Below, piece by piece: positions 18,978-28,811 of a stretch of 64,000 nucleotides of DNA (the stretch's first letter is position 1; each line of letters starts with the position of its first letter). The notes below the pieces were generated by a model that had not been told where the DNA came from, did no database searches, and saw only the letters and a list, made by a program, of their open reading frames with translations. The stretch lies in assembly GCF_025264625.1 (NCBI RefSeq), contig NZ_CP093313.1, positions 3,658,001-3,722,000 of the forward strand, given 5' to 3'. A program made the position numbers and the translations under genes. The stretch comes from Occallatibacter riparius (lineage in GTDB: Bacteria; Acidobacteriota; Terriglobia; Terriglobales; Acidobacteriaceae).

Positions 18978-19073
18978 AAAATTCTCGATACGGCTGGGGC
19001 GCTGGACGGTGTACCTGAATGGGGGCCTCCGATTTGGCGCCATTTTTTGCGCCAGAATCTCTTCGCATCAAGA

Positions 19074-20576
19074 TCAGCTAGGCAGCTCACGCACCGTCGG
19101 TGCCGCCGCGCGCGCATCCTCCTGCGCCTCAATGACCGGCTTCAGCGGAATCCAGAAGCGAAACGTCGCTCCTTCACCCAGCGTGCTCGCCGCCTCAATC
19201 GCGCCACCATGCGCTCTCAACAGTGCACGCGCAATGGCCAGCCCCATACCCGATCCCTTCCCGAACTTCGCCGCTCTGCGCCCGCGATGAAACTTCTCAA
19301 AGATCAACGGAAGATCGGCCGGATCAATCCCCGGCCCGTTATCGCGCACGCTGAATTCAAGCCGCTCCTCCGCACGCTTCGTGCTGAGCACAATCCTGCT
19401 CCCCTTCGGCGAATACCGCGCGGCGTTCTCAAGCAGGTGCCGAAGCACGCGCCCCATCAAACGAGCATCGAAGAGCGCTGGCGTATCACCATCACCCGGC
19501 TCGATCTCCACAACATGCCCCTGCAGCGCCGACCGCGAGTGATCCGCCGCATTGCGCAACAGCGAAATCGGAAGATGCGGCTGCTCGTTGATCTTCAGAA
19601 CCTTGCTGTCAATCTCCGCCATCTCCACCGCTTCGCCAATCAGGTGGTCGAGCCGCGAAGCCTCTTCATCCACAATCGCTGCCAGGTCCAAGCGCGTGGC
19701 ATCATCCAACCCGATGGGCTCCATCAGCGTTGTTGCCGCCGCGCGTATCGAGGTAAGAGGTGTCCGCAGTTCATGCGTGAGCGAGTCGATCAGCGCCCCA
19801 CGCAGTCTCTCGCTCTGCCGCGAGGCCTCCAGCCGCGCATTCGCCGCAATCGCCATCGCGCGCGTCAACGCAATCGCCACCTGTGCGCAGACGGCCGTGG
19901 CCAGTTCGCGCGACAACGCCTGCGGCCGCCACGCCAGCGCGCCCACCGATCGCGATCCCACCAGCAGCGCATGCGCTTCAAACTCGCCCTCCAGCGTGCT
20001 CGCCGCACTCTCCGCGCGCGCCTGCTGACGCATCGCCGCTGCAAGCTCATCCCCAATGCCTTCTACCGATGCGTGGAACTTCTCCTGGTCACGCATGTAC
20101 AGAACCACGCGCTCCAAGCCAAAGGTCCGTTCCAGCAGCCCCGGCAACTCCTGCGTCAGAGCCGCTGCATCCTCGCGCAGCATCATCTCCTGACTGAGCG
20201 TGTAGAGCCGGTCGATCTCCGCGCGCCGCTGCTCTGCCTGTTGCGCCTCTCTCCGCGCCCGTTCCGACACACGCCCCGCCACCAGCGAGCTCGCCACAAA
20301 CGTGATCACCGCCACCCATTCCGCGCCGCTTGCAATGCGGATACTGTGATACGGCGGCAGAAAGTTGTACTCAAACAGAAACGCGCACAGCAGCGCCACA
20401 TACAGCGAGATACGTATGCCCACGCGTGTCGCGGTCCACACCACGATCACCAGAAACGTCAGTCCTGCCGTGGTCGAACTCGCTCCCAGCGCGTCCATGC
20501 TCAGCGTCAGCGCGATCGCTGCCAGCGTAGCGCCGGCTGCGCGAAGCAGAGTCCGCGAATCCAGTCCAATCTTCAT
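19074..20576 (-). CDS. Sensor histidine kinase, KdpD-like without the N-terminal KdpD domain
   Basis: 500 aa. The protein starts with a DUF4118-type membrane domain (residues 10-105, four helices, including EYNFLPPYHSIRI). A GAF-like region follows, then a HisKA domain with H268 in DSLTHELRTPLTSI and an HATPase domain (LLENAARYSP, DNGPGID, GSGMGLAIAR). This is the C-terminal half of KdpD; the cytoplasmic sensor and UspA-like domains of classical KdpD are missing. It is transcribed divergently from a KdpE-like regulator, 58 bases apart. No kdpFABC genes are in the window. It probably senses envelope or ionic stress and phosphorylates that regulator. Confidence 0.88.
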   Translation of the reverse strand: MKIGLDSRTLLRAAGATLAAIALTLSMDALGASSTTAGLTFLVIVVWTATRVGIRISLYVALLCAFLFEYNFLPPYHSIRIASGAEWVAVITFVASSLVAGRVSERARREAQQAEQRRAEIDRLYTLSQEMMLREDAAALTQELPGLLERTFGLERVVLYMRDQEKFHASVEGIGDELAAAMRQQARAESAASTLEGEFEAHALLVGSRSVGALAWRPQALSRELATAVCAQVAIALTRAMAIAANARLEASRQSERLRGALIDSLTHELRTPLTSIRAAATTLMEPIGLDDATRLDLAAIVDEEASRLDHLIGEAVEMAEIDSKVLKINEQPHLPISLLRNAADHSRSALQGHVVEIEPGDGDTPALFDARLMGRVLRHLLENAARYSPKGSRIVLSTKRAEERLEFSVRDNGPGIDPADLPLIFEKFHRGRRAAKFGKGSGMGLAIARALLRAHGGAIEAASTLGEGATFRFWIPLKPVIEAQEDARAAAPTVRELPS

Positions 20577-20634
20577 TCCTATGCAAAGGAATCATACGCG
20601 CTGAACTTCGCGCGGACGATAATGTAAGCTGCCC

Positions 20635-21351
<717 letters not shown>

Positions 21352-21373
21352 CTGAGTCGAGCCCACGACCTCC

Positions 21374-21462
21374 CGTGCCCCATCCTGTCGCCTGCCCGGG
21401 GTCCCCATCGACAGCTCTTCGCCGATGGGGTGGTTGCGGGCCGACAGGGTGGGAGACCACGA
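21374..21462. repeat. Diverged copy of the GTGCCCCATCG hairpin repeat
   Basis: Contains GTGCCCCATC, then an inverted pair CCCCATCG ... CGATGGGG (21403-21430) and the tail CGACAGGGTGGGAGACCACGA, matching the element at 18602-18658 apart from an insertion. It separates the convergent KdpE-like and ankyrin genes. Confidence 0.6.
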
Positions 21463-21534
21463 ACCCCGTCCAGACGCTCTTGTCTTTGCCATTGCACTTG
21501 CTTTTCTTGCTGCCATTCCGAAGGGAATCTGCTT

Positions 21535-23148
21535 TTACTCCGTCGGCCCATACTTCCGGATCAACTCGTCCGCCTCCGCATACCCAGTAGGCACCTCAAT
21601 CCCCACGGTCGACGCCCCCGCCTTCAGCAAGGGCTCAACCCACTCCGGAGTGCGCCGCCTTTGCCAATACGAACTTGTGCATGCGCGAATCGCGAGTTGC
21701 AACGCGGTGAGGCCATCGCCGTCGCGAGCCTCAAGAGGAGCGCCACGCGCGATCAGCAGCCGCATCGTGTCAGAGTTTCCATGCCATGCTGCAACGTGAA
21801 GAGCGGTGGAGTTACGCGGCGTGCCAAAGTAGGCATCGCCGAAGTAAAGCGCATCCGCCTGCACCCCCACATCCAGCAGGCACCGAACACCCTCCGTGTT
21901 CCCCACGCCCGCAAACGCACCAAGCAGATCGCCTTTGTGCACCTCGAACATCGCTCTCGCCCCTGGGTCTGTCTTGAGCAACTCCTCGGCCCGCTCCCGA
22001 TCCGCCAAAGCGCTCGCCGCCGCAATTCCATCAAAGCCGCGCAACTGCGTGTCGACCCCGCGCTCCGCCAGCAGCTTCAGCACATCGCCGCGTCCGCGCC
22101 GCGCCGCCATTTGCACAGCGTTGCCGCCGTCGTGCTTGTTGGGCAGCAGCGGATCGCCGCCGTTGTCCAGCAGCAGCCGGATGATCTCAATCCGGTTGTC
22201 CCTCTGCACCGAGTGCTGCAGAGCGCTTGTCCCCCAGTGCGGAATGAAGTTCGGATCGCACTTGTACTCCAGGGCAAGCTGCATTCCCTCGTAATCGTGC
22301 CAGTCCGCTTTGCGACAGAGGATCCACGCCTTTCCCCTTTCATCCACCTTGCCGCTCTTCAATAGGATCTCGAGCACCGTGTTGTCGTAGCCTTCCGGCA
22401 CATGATACGGAGTCTCCCCGTCATTCGGATCCGCGCCGCGATCCAGCAGCAACTGCGTCACTCCCGGATGATGCGCAGCCCCCGCCGCGCCGTACAGCGC
22501 CGACTCCCACACTTCAGGATCTCCCGCGCGCCACGGCTTCTCGTACCACCCTGCGTTCGGATCAGCCCCCGCGTCCAGCAGCGCTCTCGCCGTGCTCACG
22601 AACGCATCACTGCGCGCCGCATCCAGCCGCAGATACCGTGAGAAGCACAAATGGCACAATGCATCCCAGCCATAAGGGCCGCCCTTCTGCGTCGCCAGCG
22701 AACCATCCCGCGCAACAAACTCGCGCACCGCGGCCTCATCTCCCAAAGCCGCGGCGGTGAAGATATTCGCGCCAGCCACCTGTGGATAGCGCGCAACGAT
22801 CGCGTTGGCCTCGTCCAGCGTTCCTCCTGAATGCGACGTGCCATCCCGCGGCACCAGCGCCGCTCGCAGAAACGCGTCCACCGGATCCGCCAGATCTGCG
22901 ATGTCAGCCGCGATCCGCAGCCGCTCAACCTCGGCCGCAAACTTCGGCCAGCTCTCAAAGCCGTGTTCGCGCGCCAGCACCAGCTGCGCATCGGCAAGTG
23001 CGACGCGCCCCTCCGGCGTCTGCGGATGGTGCGCTCGCACGCGCGCCAGCGCCTCGGCATCGTTGTTGCGGCAGGCGCGCGCCAATTCCTTAGCCTGCTT
23101 CTTATACTGTTCGAGATTCGGACGGACGGGGAGTTGCTTTTCAGGCAT
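21535..23148 (-). CDS. Ankyrin-repeat protein
   Basis: 537 aa with many ankyrin units, for example ARALLDAGADPN, TQLLLDRGADPNDGETPYH, IRLLLDNGGDPLL, NAVQMAARRGRGDVLKLLAE and TALHVAAWHGNSDTMRLLIA. The first ~60 residues (QYKKQAKELARACRNNDAEA) form the helical start common to this bacterial ankyrin family. No signal peptide is visible, so it is probably cytoplasmic and mediates protein contacts. AAAGGAG lies six bases before the ATG. Partner unknown. Confidence 0.85.
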   Translation of the reverse strand: MPEKQLPVRPNLEQYKKQAKELARACRNNDAEALARVRAHHPQTPEGRVALADAQLVLAREHGFESWPKFAAEVERLRIAADIADLADPVDAFLRAALVPRDGTSHSGGTLDEANAIVARYPQVAGANIFTAAALGDEAAVREFVARDGSLATQKGGPYGWDALCHLCFSRYLRLDAARSDAFVSTARALLDAGADPNAGWYEKPWRAGDPEVWESALYGAAGAAHHPGVTQLLLDRGADPNDGETPYHVPEGYDNTVLEILLKSGKVDERGKAWILCRKADWHDYEGMQLALEYKCDPNFIPHWGTSALQHSVQRDNRIEIIRLLLDNGGDPLLPNKHDGGNAVQMAARRGRGDVLKLLAERGVDTQLRGFDGIAAASALADRERAEELLKTDPGARAMFEVHKGDLLGAFAGVGNTEGVRCLLDVGVQADALYFGDAYFGTPRNSTALHVAAWHGNSDTMRLLIARGAPLEARDGDGLTALQLAIRACTSSYWQRRRTPEWVEPLLKAGASTVGIEVPTGYAEADELIRKYGPTE

Positions 23149-23457
23149 ACGAAGCTCCTTTCGGCATCGCCCTCAGGTCCGCATCGACGGGCGAGAAAGA
23201 AGTTTCGTTGTCTTGGCTTGCAGTAAGGTGGGCACGGCCCTTTCCGCGGACTGGATGCGCCCTTCGCGCTGAAACCAACATACCCAGCCCCTCCCGCCGC
23301 GTCAAGAACTCAGAAATAGTTGCGGGACCCCACCCTGATAGCGTTACAGTTCTTAGCTGACAGAATTGACGGGGGTTTTACCCGCCGTACCGCACTAGAC
23401 TCGGTACCGGGGATTCTGCCGATCGTCAGTTGTTTCTATGCCGCAAGGGAGAACGTT
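23149..23457. other. Intergenic region upstream of STAS gene
   Basis: About 309 bases between the divergent ankyrin and STAS genes. A plus-strand frame continuous with the STAS gene begins at 23320, but its first 46 codons lack a signal or a ribosome binding site. The stretch ACGGGGGTTTTACCCGCCGT near 23370 can form a small hairpin. Promoters for both genes are expected here, but none is clear. Confidence 0.45.
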
Positions 23458-23805
23458 ATGGACCTGAAGATGCACGCTCGGGAAGTTAAAGGAATCATGG
23501 TCATCGACCTTGGTGGCCGCATTGTCATGGGCGAAGCATGCGCCGCCCTTCGTGACGAGATCCGCGATCAGATGAGCCATGGATTTAACAAGATTCTGCT
23601 CAACCTGGCCGACGTCAGCTACATCGACTCCGCTGGCCTCGGCGAACTGACCGGCGCATACACCAGCTCCAAAAACCGCGGCGGCCAGCTGAAGCTCATG
23701 AACCTCACCAAGCGCGTTCATGACCTCATGCAGATCACCAAGCTCTACACGGTCTTCGATGTCTACGACGACGAGGCATCAGCCGTCGCATCCTTCGCCT
23801 CATAA
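23458..23805 (+). CDS. STAS-domain anti-sigma factor antagonist
   Basis: 115 aa, a complete SpoIIAA/RsbV-like STAS domain: MVIDLGGRIVMGEA, ILLNLADVSYIDSAGLGEL with S58 as the probable phosphorylation site, GGQLKLMNLTKRVHDLMQI and KLYTVFDVYDDEASA. The start at 23458 has AAGGGAGA upstream and begins with the first strand of the fold. It would act by partner switching with an anti-sigma kinase, none of which is encoded nearby. Confidence 0.9.
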   Translation: MDLKMHAREVKGIMVIDLGGRIVMGEACAALRDEIRDQMSHGFNKILLNLADVSYIDSAGLGELTGAYTSSKNRGGQLKLMNLTKRVHDLMQITKLYTVFDVYDDEASAVASFAS

Positions 23806-23810
23806 GGCAG

Positions 23811-23831
23811 ACCCGGCGTCCCCCGCCGGGT
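23811..23831. terminator. Hairpin between convergent STAS and RHH genes
   Basis: An 8-bp perfect stem ACCCGGCG/CGCCGGGT with loop TCCCC, six bases after the STAS stop codon. It has no good T tract (TCGTCCTT follows), so it is a probable rather than certain terminator. Confidence 0.55.
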
Positions 23832-23854
23832 TCGTCCTTGAAAACTGATTCGAC

Positions 23855-24103
23855 CTATCGCTCGTTCATTTCTTCGCGGGTGAAGTGTCGGCCTGCTCTG
23901 ATGTGGCGCAGGTTATCCATCGTTGCTTCAAAAATGCGATCGTCCCCTTCACCCGTAGTAAATCGGACGAGCCATTCGCGGAAAAACGTATTTAGTGTCT
24001 TCCCCTGTGCGCGGGCCATCTCGCGTGCTTTCTCGATCAGGTCGTGATCCGCGCTGAGTGTCACGTTCTTCATACGCAATTCAGTGTAGTTGCATTCGTC
24101 CAC
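23855..24103 (-). CDS. Ribbon-helix-helix antitoxin-like protein without a toxin gene
   Basis: 82 aa. MKNVTLSADHDLIEKAREMA and GKTLNTFFREWLVRF form the strand-helix-helix of RHH proteins related to VapB/CopG antitoxins. The GTG start at 24103 has GAGGA six bases upstream; an ATG ten codons later is the other option. In a toxin-antitoxin pair a PIN or RelE gene would follow downstream, but only 49 bases separate this gene from the convergent STAS gene. It is therefore an orphan regulator or a relic of a pair. Confidence 0.7.
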   Translation of the reverse strand: MDECNYTELRMKNVTLSADHDLIEKAREMARAQGKTLNTFFREWLVRFTTGEGDDRIFEATMDNLRHIRAGRHFTREEMNER

Positions 24104-24128
24104 CGCCGATCCTCGTTAAATTAGAACA

Positions 24129-25508
24129 ATGCCCCAGCTCGCCACACAGTCCGAGTGGAAAAGGGAACTACGCGCCATGACCGCGCTCGCCCTCCCGGTC
24201 GTCCTCAGCGAGCTCGGCTGGATGCTCCAGGGCATCGTCGACACCATCATGGTTGGCCATCTCGGCCCTGAAGCCATCGGCGCCGTCGCCATTGGCAACG
24301 CCGTCTACTACGTCCCCTCCCTCTTCGGCATTGGCCTGCTGCTCGGCCTCGACACTCTCGTCGCCCAGGCCTACGGCCGCGACGACCACGACGCCTGCCA
24401 CCACTGGCTCGCCCAGGGCGTCTATCTCGCCTTCATCGTGAGCCCGCCGCTCATGATCCTGCTCGCCGTTGCCAGCCTGTTCTTCGGCCACGTGGGTATT
24501 CACGCTGAAGTCGCCCTCCCCGCCGGAATCTACCTGCGCGTCATCATCTGGGGAACCCTCCCCCTCCTCCTCTACGGAGCAGCTCGCCGATACCTCCAGG
24601 GCGTCGGACAGGTCCGCGTCGTCACCGTAACCCTGGTCCTCGCCAATCTCCTCAATTGGCTCGGCAACTGGGTGCTCATTTACGGCAAGCTCGGCGCGCC
24701 CGCCATGGGTGTTCCCGGCTCCGCCCTTTCCACCGTCTTCGCCCGCATCGGCATGGCAGCGGCCCTCCTCGGCTTCGCCTGGCGCTACGAGCACAGCCGC
24801 GGACATCCGCTCTTCGCCCGCTGGGCAAAACCGAGCCTGCTGAAAATCAAGCAACTGGCGCGCCTCGGCGCTCCCGCAGCCGGCCAGATCGTCGCGGAAG
24901 TCGGCGCCTGGAACCTCGTCACCTTCGCCGCCGGCTTCCTCACCCCCGTCGAGCTCGCCACCCACACCATCGCGCTCAGCTATGCCAGCCTCACTTACAT
25001 GGTGCCCCTGGGCGTCGGCGCGGCCGCAGCGGTCGGCGTCGGCCATGCCATCGGAGCCGAAGATCGCCCCCGCGCTCGCCGCGCCGGCTGGCTGGCCCTC
25101 GCGCTGGGCATCAGCTTCATGTTCCTGGCTGGAATCGTCCTCTTCCTCGCGCCTCGTCCCCTCATCGCCGTCTACACCACAGATGCGCGCGTCATGGAGA
25201 CCGGCCCCACCCTCCTGCTGATTGCCGCCGCCTTCCAGATTTTCGACGGCGTCCAGACCGTTGCCACCGGCGCACTCCGCGGCCTGGGCGAGACACGCGT
25301 GCCCATGATCGCCAACCTCATCGGCTACTGGCTCATCGGCCTGCCCCTCGGCTTCGTCCTCTGTTTCTGGTTCAAACGCGGCGTCTTTGGTCTCTGGATC
25401 GGCCTCACCCTGGCGCTGATCATCATCGCCGCGATCTTGCTCCATCGCTGGAACAAAGACAGCTCCGCACAACGCTCCACTATCCAGGGGCAGCATTCGC
25501 TTCAATAA
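24129..25508 (+). CDS. MATE-family multidrug/Na+ efflux transporter
   Basis: 459 aa with about 12 membrane helices in two similar halves. MATE hallmarks are visible: ALPVVLSELGWMLQGIVDTI with MVGHLGPEAIGAVAIGNAVY at the N-terminus, GLDTLVAQAYGRDD, and in the second half AAGQIVAEVGAWNLVTFAAG. GALRGLGETRVPM is also present. It exports cationic compounds in exchange for Na+ or H+ across the inner membrane. It is divergent from the RHH gene and ends before a strong hairpin. Confidence 0.92.
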   Translation: MPQLATQSEWKRELRAMTALALPVVLSELGWMLQGIVDTIMVGHLGPEAIGAVAIGNAVYYVPSLFGIGLLLGLDTLVAQAYGRDDHDACHHWLAQGVYLAFIVSPPLMILLAVASLFFGHVGIHAEVALPAGIYLRVIIWGTLPLLLYGAARRYLQGVGQVRVVTVTLVLANLLNWLGNWVLIYGKLGAPAMGVPGSALSTVFARIGMAAALLGFAWRYEHSRGHPLFARWAKPSLLKIKQLARLGAPAAGQIVAEVGAWNLVTFAAGFLTPVELATHTIALSYASLTYMVPLGVGAAAAVGVGHAIGAEDRPRARRAGWLALALGISFMFLAGIVLFLAPRPLIAVYTTDARVMETGPTLLLIAAAFQIFDGVQTVATGALRGLGETRVPMIANLIGYWLIGLPLGFVLCFWFKRGVFGLWIGLTLALIIIAAILLHRWNKDSSAQRSTIQGQHSLQ

Positions 25509-25526
25509 TGCTTGATTCGGATAAGC

Positions 25527-25565
25527 TCCATCCTGCGCGCCAGGGAGAATCGCGCGCAGGATGGA
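25527..25565. terminator. Strong hairpin between convergent MATE and EEP genes
   Basis: A perfect 14-bp inverted repeat, TCCATCCTGCGCGC (25527-25540) with GCGCGCAGGATGGA (25552-25565), loop of 11 bases. It is 18 bases after the MATE stop codon. No T tract follows, but position and strength suit a transcript end for both genes. Confidence 0.6.
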
Positions 25566-25580
25566 AGCACAAGCCTGAAG

Positions 25581-26639
25581 CTAGTTATGTCCGAATTGAA
25601 GGTGGGCACGCACGCCGGCGTGATCCGATGGCCACAGTCCACCGGTCTTATCCTGATGTGCCGCCCCCGCCTGGCTCAGATTCAGCGGCCGCACGTTCCC
25701 CTTGGTCCAGATGTAGTCGATCCTCTGAAACGCAGTGGCGTTGTTAGCGCTCGAATCGAGCAGCGGCCACGTCGGCGCAGCAGCAGCATTCGGATAGCGG
25801 GTCCACCACGCATCAGTGAATCCAAGATTCATCATCTCGTGCCACGTCGCGATGCTGGCGTCCTTCCCCAGCGCGTCCGCATTGAAGTCCCCGGCGATCA
25901 CCACCGGCATATTCGTGTTGGCTGGCCCCGTCGCCAGTTCATACGCCTGCGCCTCCTGGATCAGCAGCGTCGCTGGCGCCTGCGCAACATAGCTCTCCAG
26001 GTGCGTCACAATGAACCGGAACGGCTGTCCGTGCAGCGTCACATCCGCCGATCCCCACCCACGCGTCACGTTGAACGAGCCTCCCGGAGTGCTCACGGGC
26101 AACAGCGTTGGGAAAATGCCCCACTGCACGTTCGCGATGCCCATCCCAGGTTCATCACGGGCCAGCATCACATCCGTGTCCTGCAGAAAAACGTAGTTGG
26201 TCAAGTCCGGCAGCGGCCCCGCCAACTGAAACTCCGGAACAATCCCGACAACCTTGTACTTCTGCCCCTGCGCGGCCAGCGCCGCCACCAACTCCTGCAG
26301 CATGTCGTAGCGAACCACAGGGTTTGAAGGAGGACCGACAAGCCACGTGGACACCTCCTGCAAACCCACCAGGTCAGGCTGGTTGATCGCAATCTGGTGA
26401 GCCACAGCCTGCATCCGCAGCGGGGGATTGCTCGCGTCTACAGCGTTCAGAGTGATCTGGACCGCCGCCACAAACTCCGCCGGAGTCTGCGCGGAAAGCA
26501 CTTCCAAGAAATCCGAGCCCTCGTTGACGTTGTAGGTCATTACCTTGACCGTGCCATTCTGGGCAGCCACGGGCATGACCAGCAGGGCCGCAACAGCAAG
26601 CAGCCCGAAGACGCGATTCCATCTGGAATACCGCTGCAT
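25581..26639 (-). CDS. Exported endonuclease/exonuclease/phosphatase (EEP) family protein
   Basis: 352 aa. The ATG at 26639 has GGAGG five bases upstream and starts a signal peptide (RVFGLLAVAALLVMPVAAQ). EEP motifs follow in order: VMTYNVNEG, DLVGLQEVSTW with the metal-binding Glu, IVTHLESYVA, VVIAGDFNADALG, RIDYIWTKGN and WPSDHAGVRAHL. The fold hydrolyses phosphodiester bonds in nucleic acids or lipids such as sphingomyelin. The export signal suggests an extracytoplasmic substrate, which cannot be identified from sequence. Confidence 0.88.
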   Translation of the reverse strand: MQRYSRWNRVFGLLAVAALLVMPVAAQNGTVKVMTYNVNEGSDFLEVLSAQTPAEFVAAVQITLNAVDASNPPLRMQAVAHQIAINQPDLVGLQEVSTWLVGPPSNPVVRYDMLQELVAALAAQGQKYKVVGIVPEFQLAGPLPDLTNYVFLQDTDVMLARDEPGMGIANVQWGIFPTLLPVSTPGGSFNVTRGWGSADVTLHGQPFRFIVTHLESYVAQAPATLLIQEAQAYELATGPANTNMPVVIAGDFNADALGKDASIATWHEMMNLGFTDAWWTRYPNAAAAPTWPLLDSSANNATAFQRIDYIWTKGNVRPLNLSQAGAAHQDKTGGLWPSDHAGVRAHLQFGHN

Positions 26640-26966
26640 TCGATCCTCCCATTTGGGCAAGGGTACGCTCCAACGGCTCTAAAGAATAGGTTATTAGCGT
26701 CGTGTATGGGAACGCCCCTCACCCGCTACCGGTTTAACGCTCCTGCAATTTCACGTCAGTAATAGCCATCACGTCAATGGGTGATCTGCTCCCAATCATC
26801 CCGAAAGAACGTGCAACTTGCGATACGTTGTCTTAAAATATGGGAGACGGAGTAGTAAGTCTCGAGATGCCACGCTGCCACGTCGCACTCCGCAAGTGAC
26901 TATAATCACATAGGAGCTACAAGGTACTCTCCGCAACGAATCTCATCGGAAGGGAATCCCGCCCAA
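26640..26966. other. Intergenic region upstream of the 2-oxoacid oxidoreductase genes
   Basis: About 327 bases between divergent genes, AT-richer than the flanks. The only convincing site is the -10 hexamer at 26901. The partly palindromic ATCACGTCAATGGGTGAT near 26769 could be an operator. No small gene or repeat is supported. Confidence 0.4.
26901..26906 (+). promoter_or_regulatory. Consensus -10 element (TATAAT) for the 2-oxoacid:ferredoxin oxidoreductase operon
   Basis: A perfect TATAAT lies 60 bases before the start codon of the alpha subunit gene. No good -35 hexamer is found 16-18 bases upstream, so the promoter may depend on an activator. The leader includes AGGAGC and GGAAGGGAA further down. 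Confidence 0.45.
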
Positions 26967-28808
26967 ATGGCGACTGGAGACCTGGTCCTGGGTCAAGAAC
27001 AGGGCCGCACAGACGCGCGCCAGCGCGTAGTTAACGACTTCAGCATCAACGTAGCAACGGTGAACGGGTCCGGCTCGCAATCCGCCAATAGCGTACTGCT
27101 GAAAAGCATCTTCGGAATGGGCGTTCCTGTCAGTGGCAAGAACCTCTTCCCGTCGAACATCGCCGGACTTCCCACCTGGTACACCATCCGCGCCAGCAAA
27201 GACGGGTACGTCGCCCGCAAGCGCGATACCGAAATCCTGGTGGCCTTGAACCCCGAAACGGCGAAAGACGACATCCTCGGCCTCCCCGCCGGCGCAGTTG
27301 CCATCTACGAGGAGAACCTCAACCTCGCCCAATATCGTAACGACGTCGTCTGCTACGCCGTCCCCTTCGACAAGATCACTGCATCCGTCTGCCCTGAGGC
27401 CAAGCTCCGCAAGCTCGTCAAGAACATGGTCTACGTGGGCGTCGTCGCGCAACTCCTGTCCATCGACCTCGACATCGTCGAGAAGTCGGTTAAGAAGCAG
27501 TTCGCGAAGAAGCAGAAGGTATTTGATCTCAACTTCGGCGCAGTTAAGGCCGGATGGGACTTCGCCGCCCAGAAGCTCGTCAAGCACGATCCCTTCGTGA
27601 TCGAGCACATGAACGAGACCGCCGGCAAAATCATCATCGACGGCAATGCCGCCTGCGGCATGGGCTCAGTATTCGCGGGCGTCACCGTCGTCGCGTGGTA
27701 CCCCATCACTCCGTCCACGTCGCTGGTCGAAGCCACCACAGACATCCTGAAGAAGTACCGCGTCACCCCCGAGGGCAAGGCCACCTTCGCTGTCGTTCAG
27801 GCTGAAGACGAGCTCGCCGCTATCGGCATGGTGCTCGGCGCAGGCTGGGCTGGCGCTCGCTCCATGACCGCCACCTCAGGCCCCGGCATCTCCCTCATGG
27901 GCGAGTTCGCCGGACTCGGCTACTACGCCGAAATCCCCGGCGTCATCTTCGACGTGCAGCGCAGCGGCCCCTCCACCGGCATGCCTACCCGCACCCAGCA
28001 GGCCGACGTGCTCTCCACCGCCTTCCTCTCCCACGGCGACACCAAGCACATCCTGCTGTTCCCCGGCTCCGTCAAGGAGTGCTTCGAGTTAGCCGGTGAG
28101 GCCTTCGACATCGCTGAGCGCCTCCAGACCCCCGTCTTCGTGCTCACCGATCTCGACCTCGGCATGAACAACTGGATGTCCGACCAGTTCGAATATCCAA
28201 CCAAGCCCCTCGACCGCGGGAAGGTCCTCACCAAGGAAGATCTGGACAAACTCGGCAGCTTCGCACGGTACAAGGACGTCGACGGCGATGCCATCGGCTG
28301 GCGCACCTTGCCCGGCACCATGCATCCCAAGGCTGCCTACTTCACCCGCGGCTCCGGCCATAACGCCAGCGCCGGATACACGGAGAAGCCGGACGAGTAC
28401 CAGTACGTCGTCGATCGCCTCACCCGCAAATTCGAGAGCGCACGTACCATAGTTCCCGCTCCGCAGATCGTAAAGAACGGCACGTCGAAGGTCGGCTTCA
28501 TCGCCTACGGCAGTTCCGACTACGCGGTGCTCGAGAGCCTCGACCAGATCAAGGCCGAGTACAAGACCGACGTCGACTACCTCCGCGTCCGCGCCTATCC
28601 GTTCGCGCATGAGATCCACGACTTCATCGCGTCGCACGAGCGCGTCTACATCATCGAGCAGAACCGCGATGCACAGATGGAGAGCCTCCTCAAGCTGGAC
28701 CTTCCAGCCGACCAGGTCACCAAGCTGCGCTCCATCCTCTACTACGCCGGCCTGCCCCTCGACGCACGCAGCATCACCGACGAGTTCGCCACGAAGGAGG
28801 GCCTCTAA
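26967..28808 (+). CDS. korA: 2-oxoacid:ferredoxin oxidoreductase, fused gamma/alpha subunit (KorA-like)
   Basis: 613 aa. Residues ~25-190 match the gamma domain (NVATVNGSGSQSANSVLL, GLPTWYTIRASKDGYVARK). Then comes the alpha subunit pyrimidine-binding part (DGNAACGMGSVFAGVTVVAW, YPITPSTSLVEATTDIL, TSGPGISLMGEFAGLGYYAE, QRSGPSTGMPTRTQQAD). This gamma-alpha fusion is typical of 2-oxoglutarate:ferredoxin oxidoreductases, which oxidatively decarboxylate 2-oxoglutarate to succinyl-CoA with ferredoxin as acceptor, or run in reverse. No ferredoxin domain is attached. The beta subunit gene follows after three bases. The exact 2-oxoacid is inferred from overall similarity. Confidence 0.9.
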   Translation: MATGDLVLGQEQGRTDARQRVVNDFSINVATVNGSGSQSANSVLLKSIFGMGVPVSGKNLFPSNIAGLPTWYTIRASKDGYVARKRDTEILVALNPETAKDDILGLPAGAVAIYEENLNLAQYRNDVVCYAVPFDKITASVCPEAKLRKLVKNMVYVGVVAQLLSIDLDIVEKSVKKQFAKKQKVFDLNFGAVKAGWDFAAQKLVKHDPFVIEHMNETAGKIIIDGNAACGMGSVFAGVTVVAWYPITPSTSLVEATTDILKKYRVTPEGKATFAVVQAEDELAAIGMVLGAGWAGARSMTATSGPGISLMGEFAGLGYYAEIPGVIFDVQRSGPSTGMPTRTQQADVLSTAFLSHGDTKHILLFPGSVKECFELAGEAFDIAERLQTPVFVLTDLDLGMNNWMSDQFEYPTKPLDRGKVLTKEDLDKLGSFARYKDVDGDAIGWRTLPGTMHPKAAYFTRGSGHNASAGYTEKPDEYQYVVDRLTRKFESARTIVPAPQIVKNGTSKVGFIAYGSSDYAVLESLDQIKAEYKTDVDYLRVRAYPFAHEIHDFIASHERVYIIEQNRDAQMESLLKLDLPADQVTKLRSILYYAGLPLDARSITDEFATKEGL

Positions 28809-28811
28809 TCC

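Noticed and set aside
24168..25505. 445-codon antisense frame over the MATE gene
   Set aside because: Shadow frame of a GC-rich membrane protein gene; its acidic low-complexity product has no recognisable domain.
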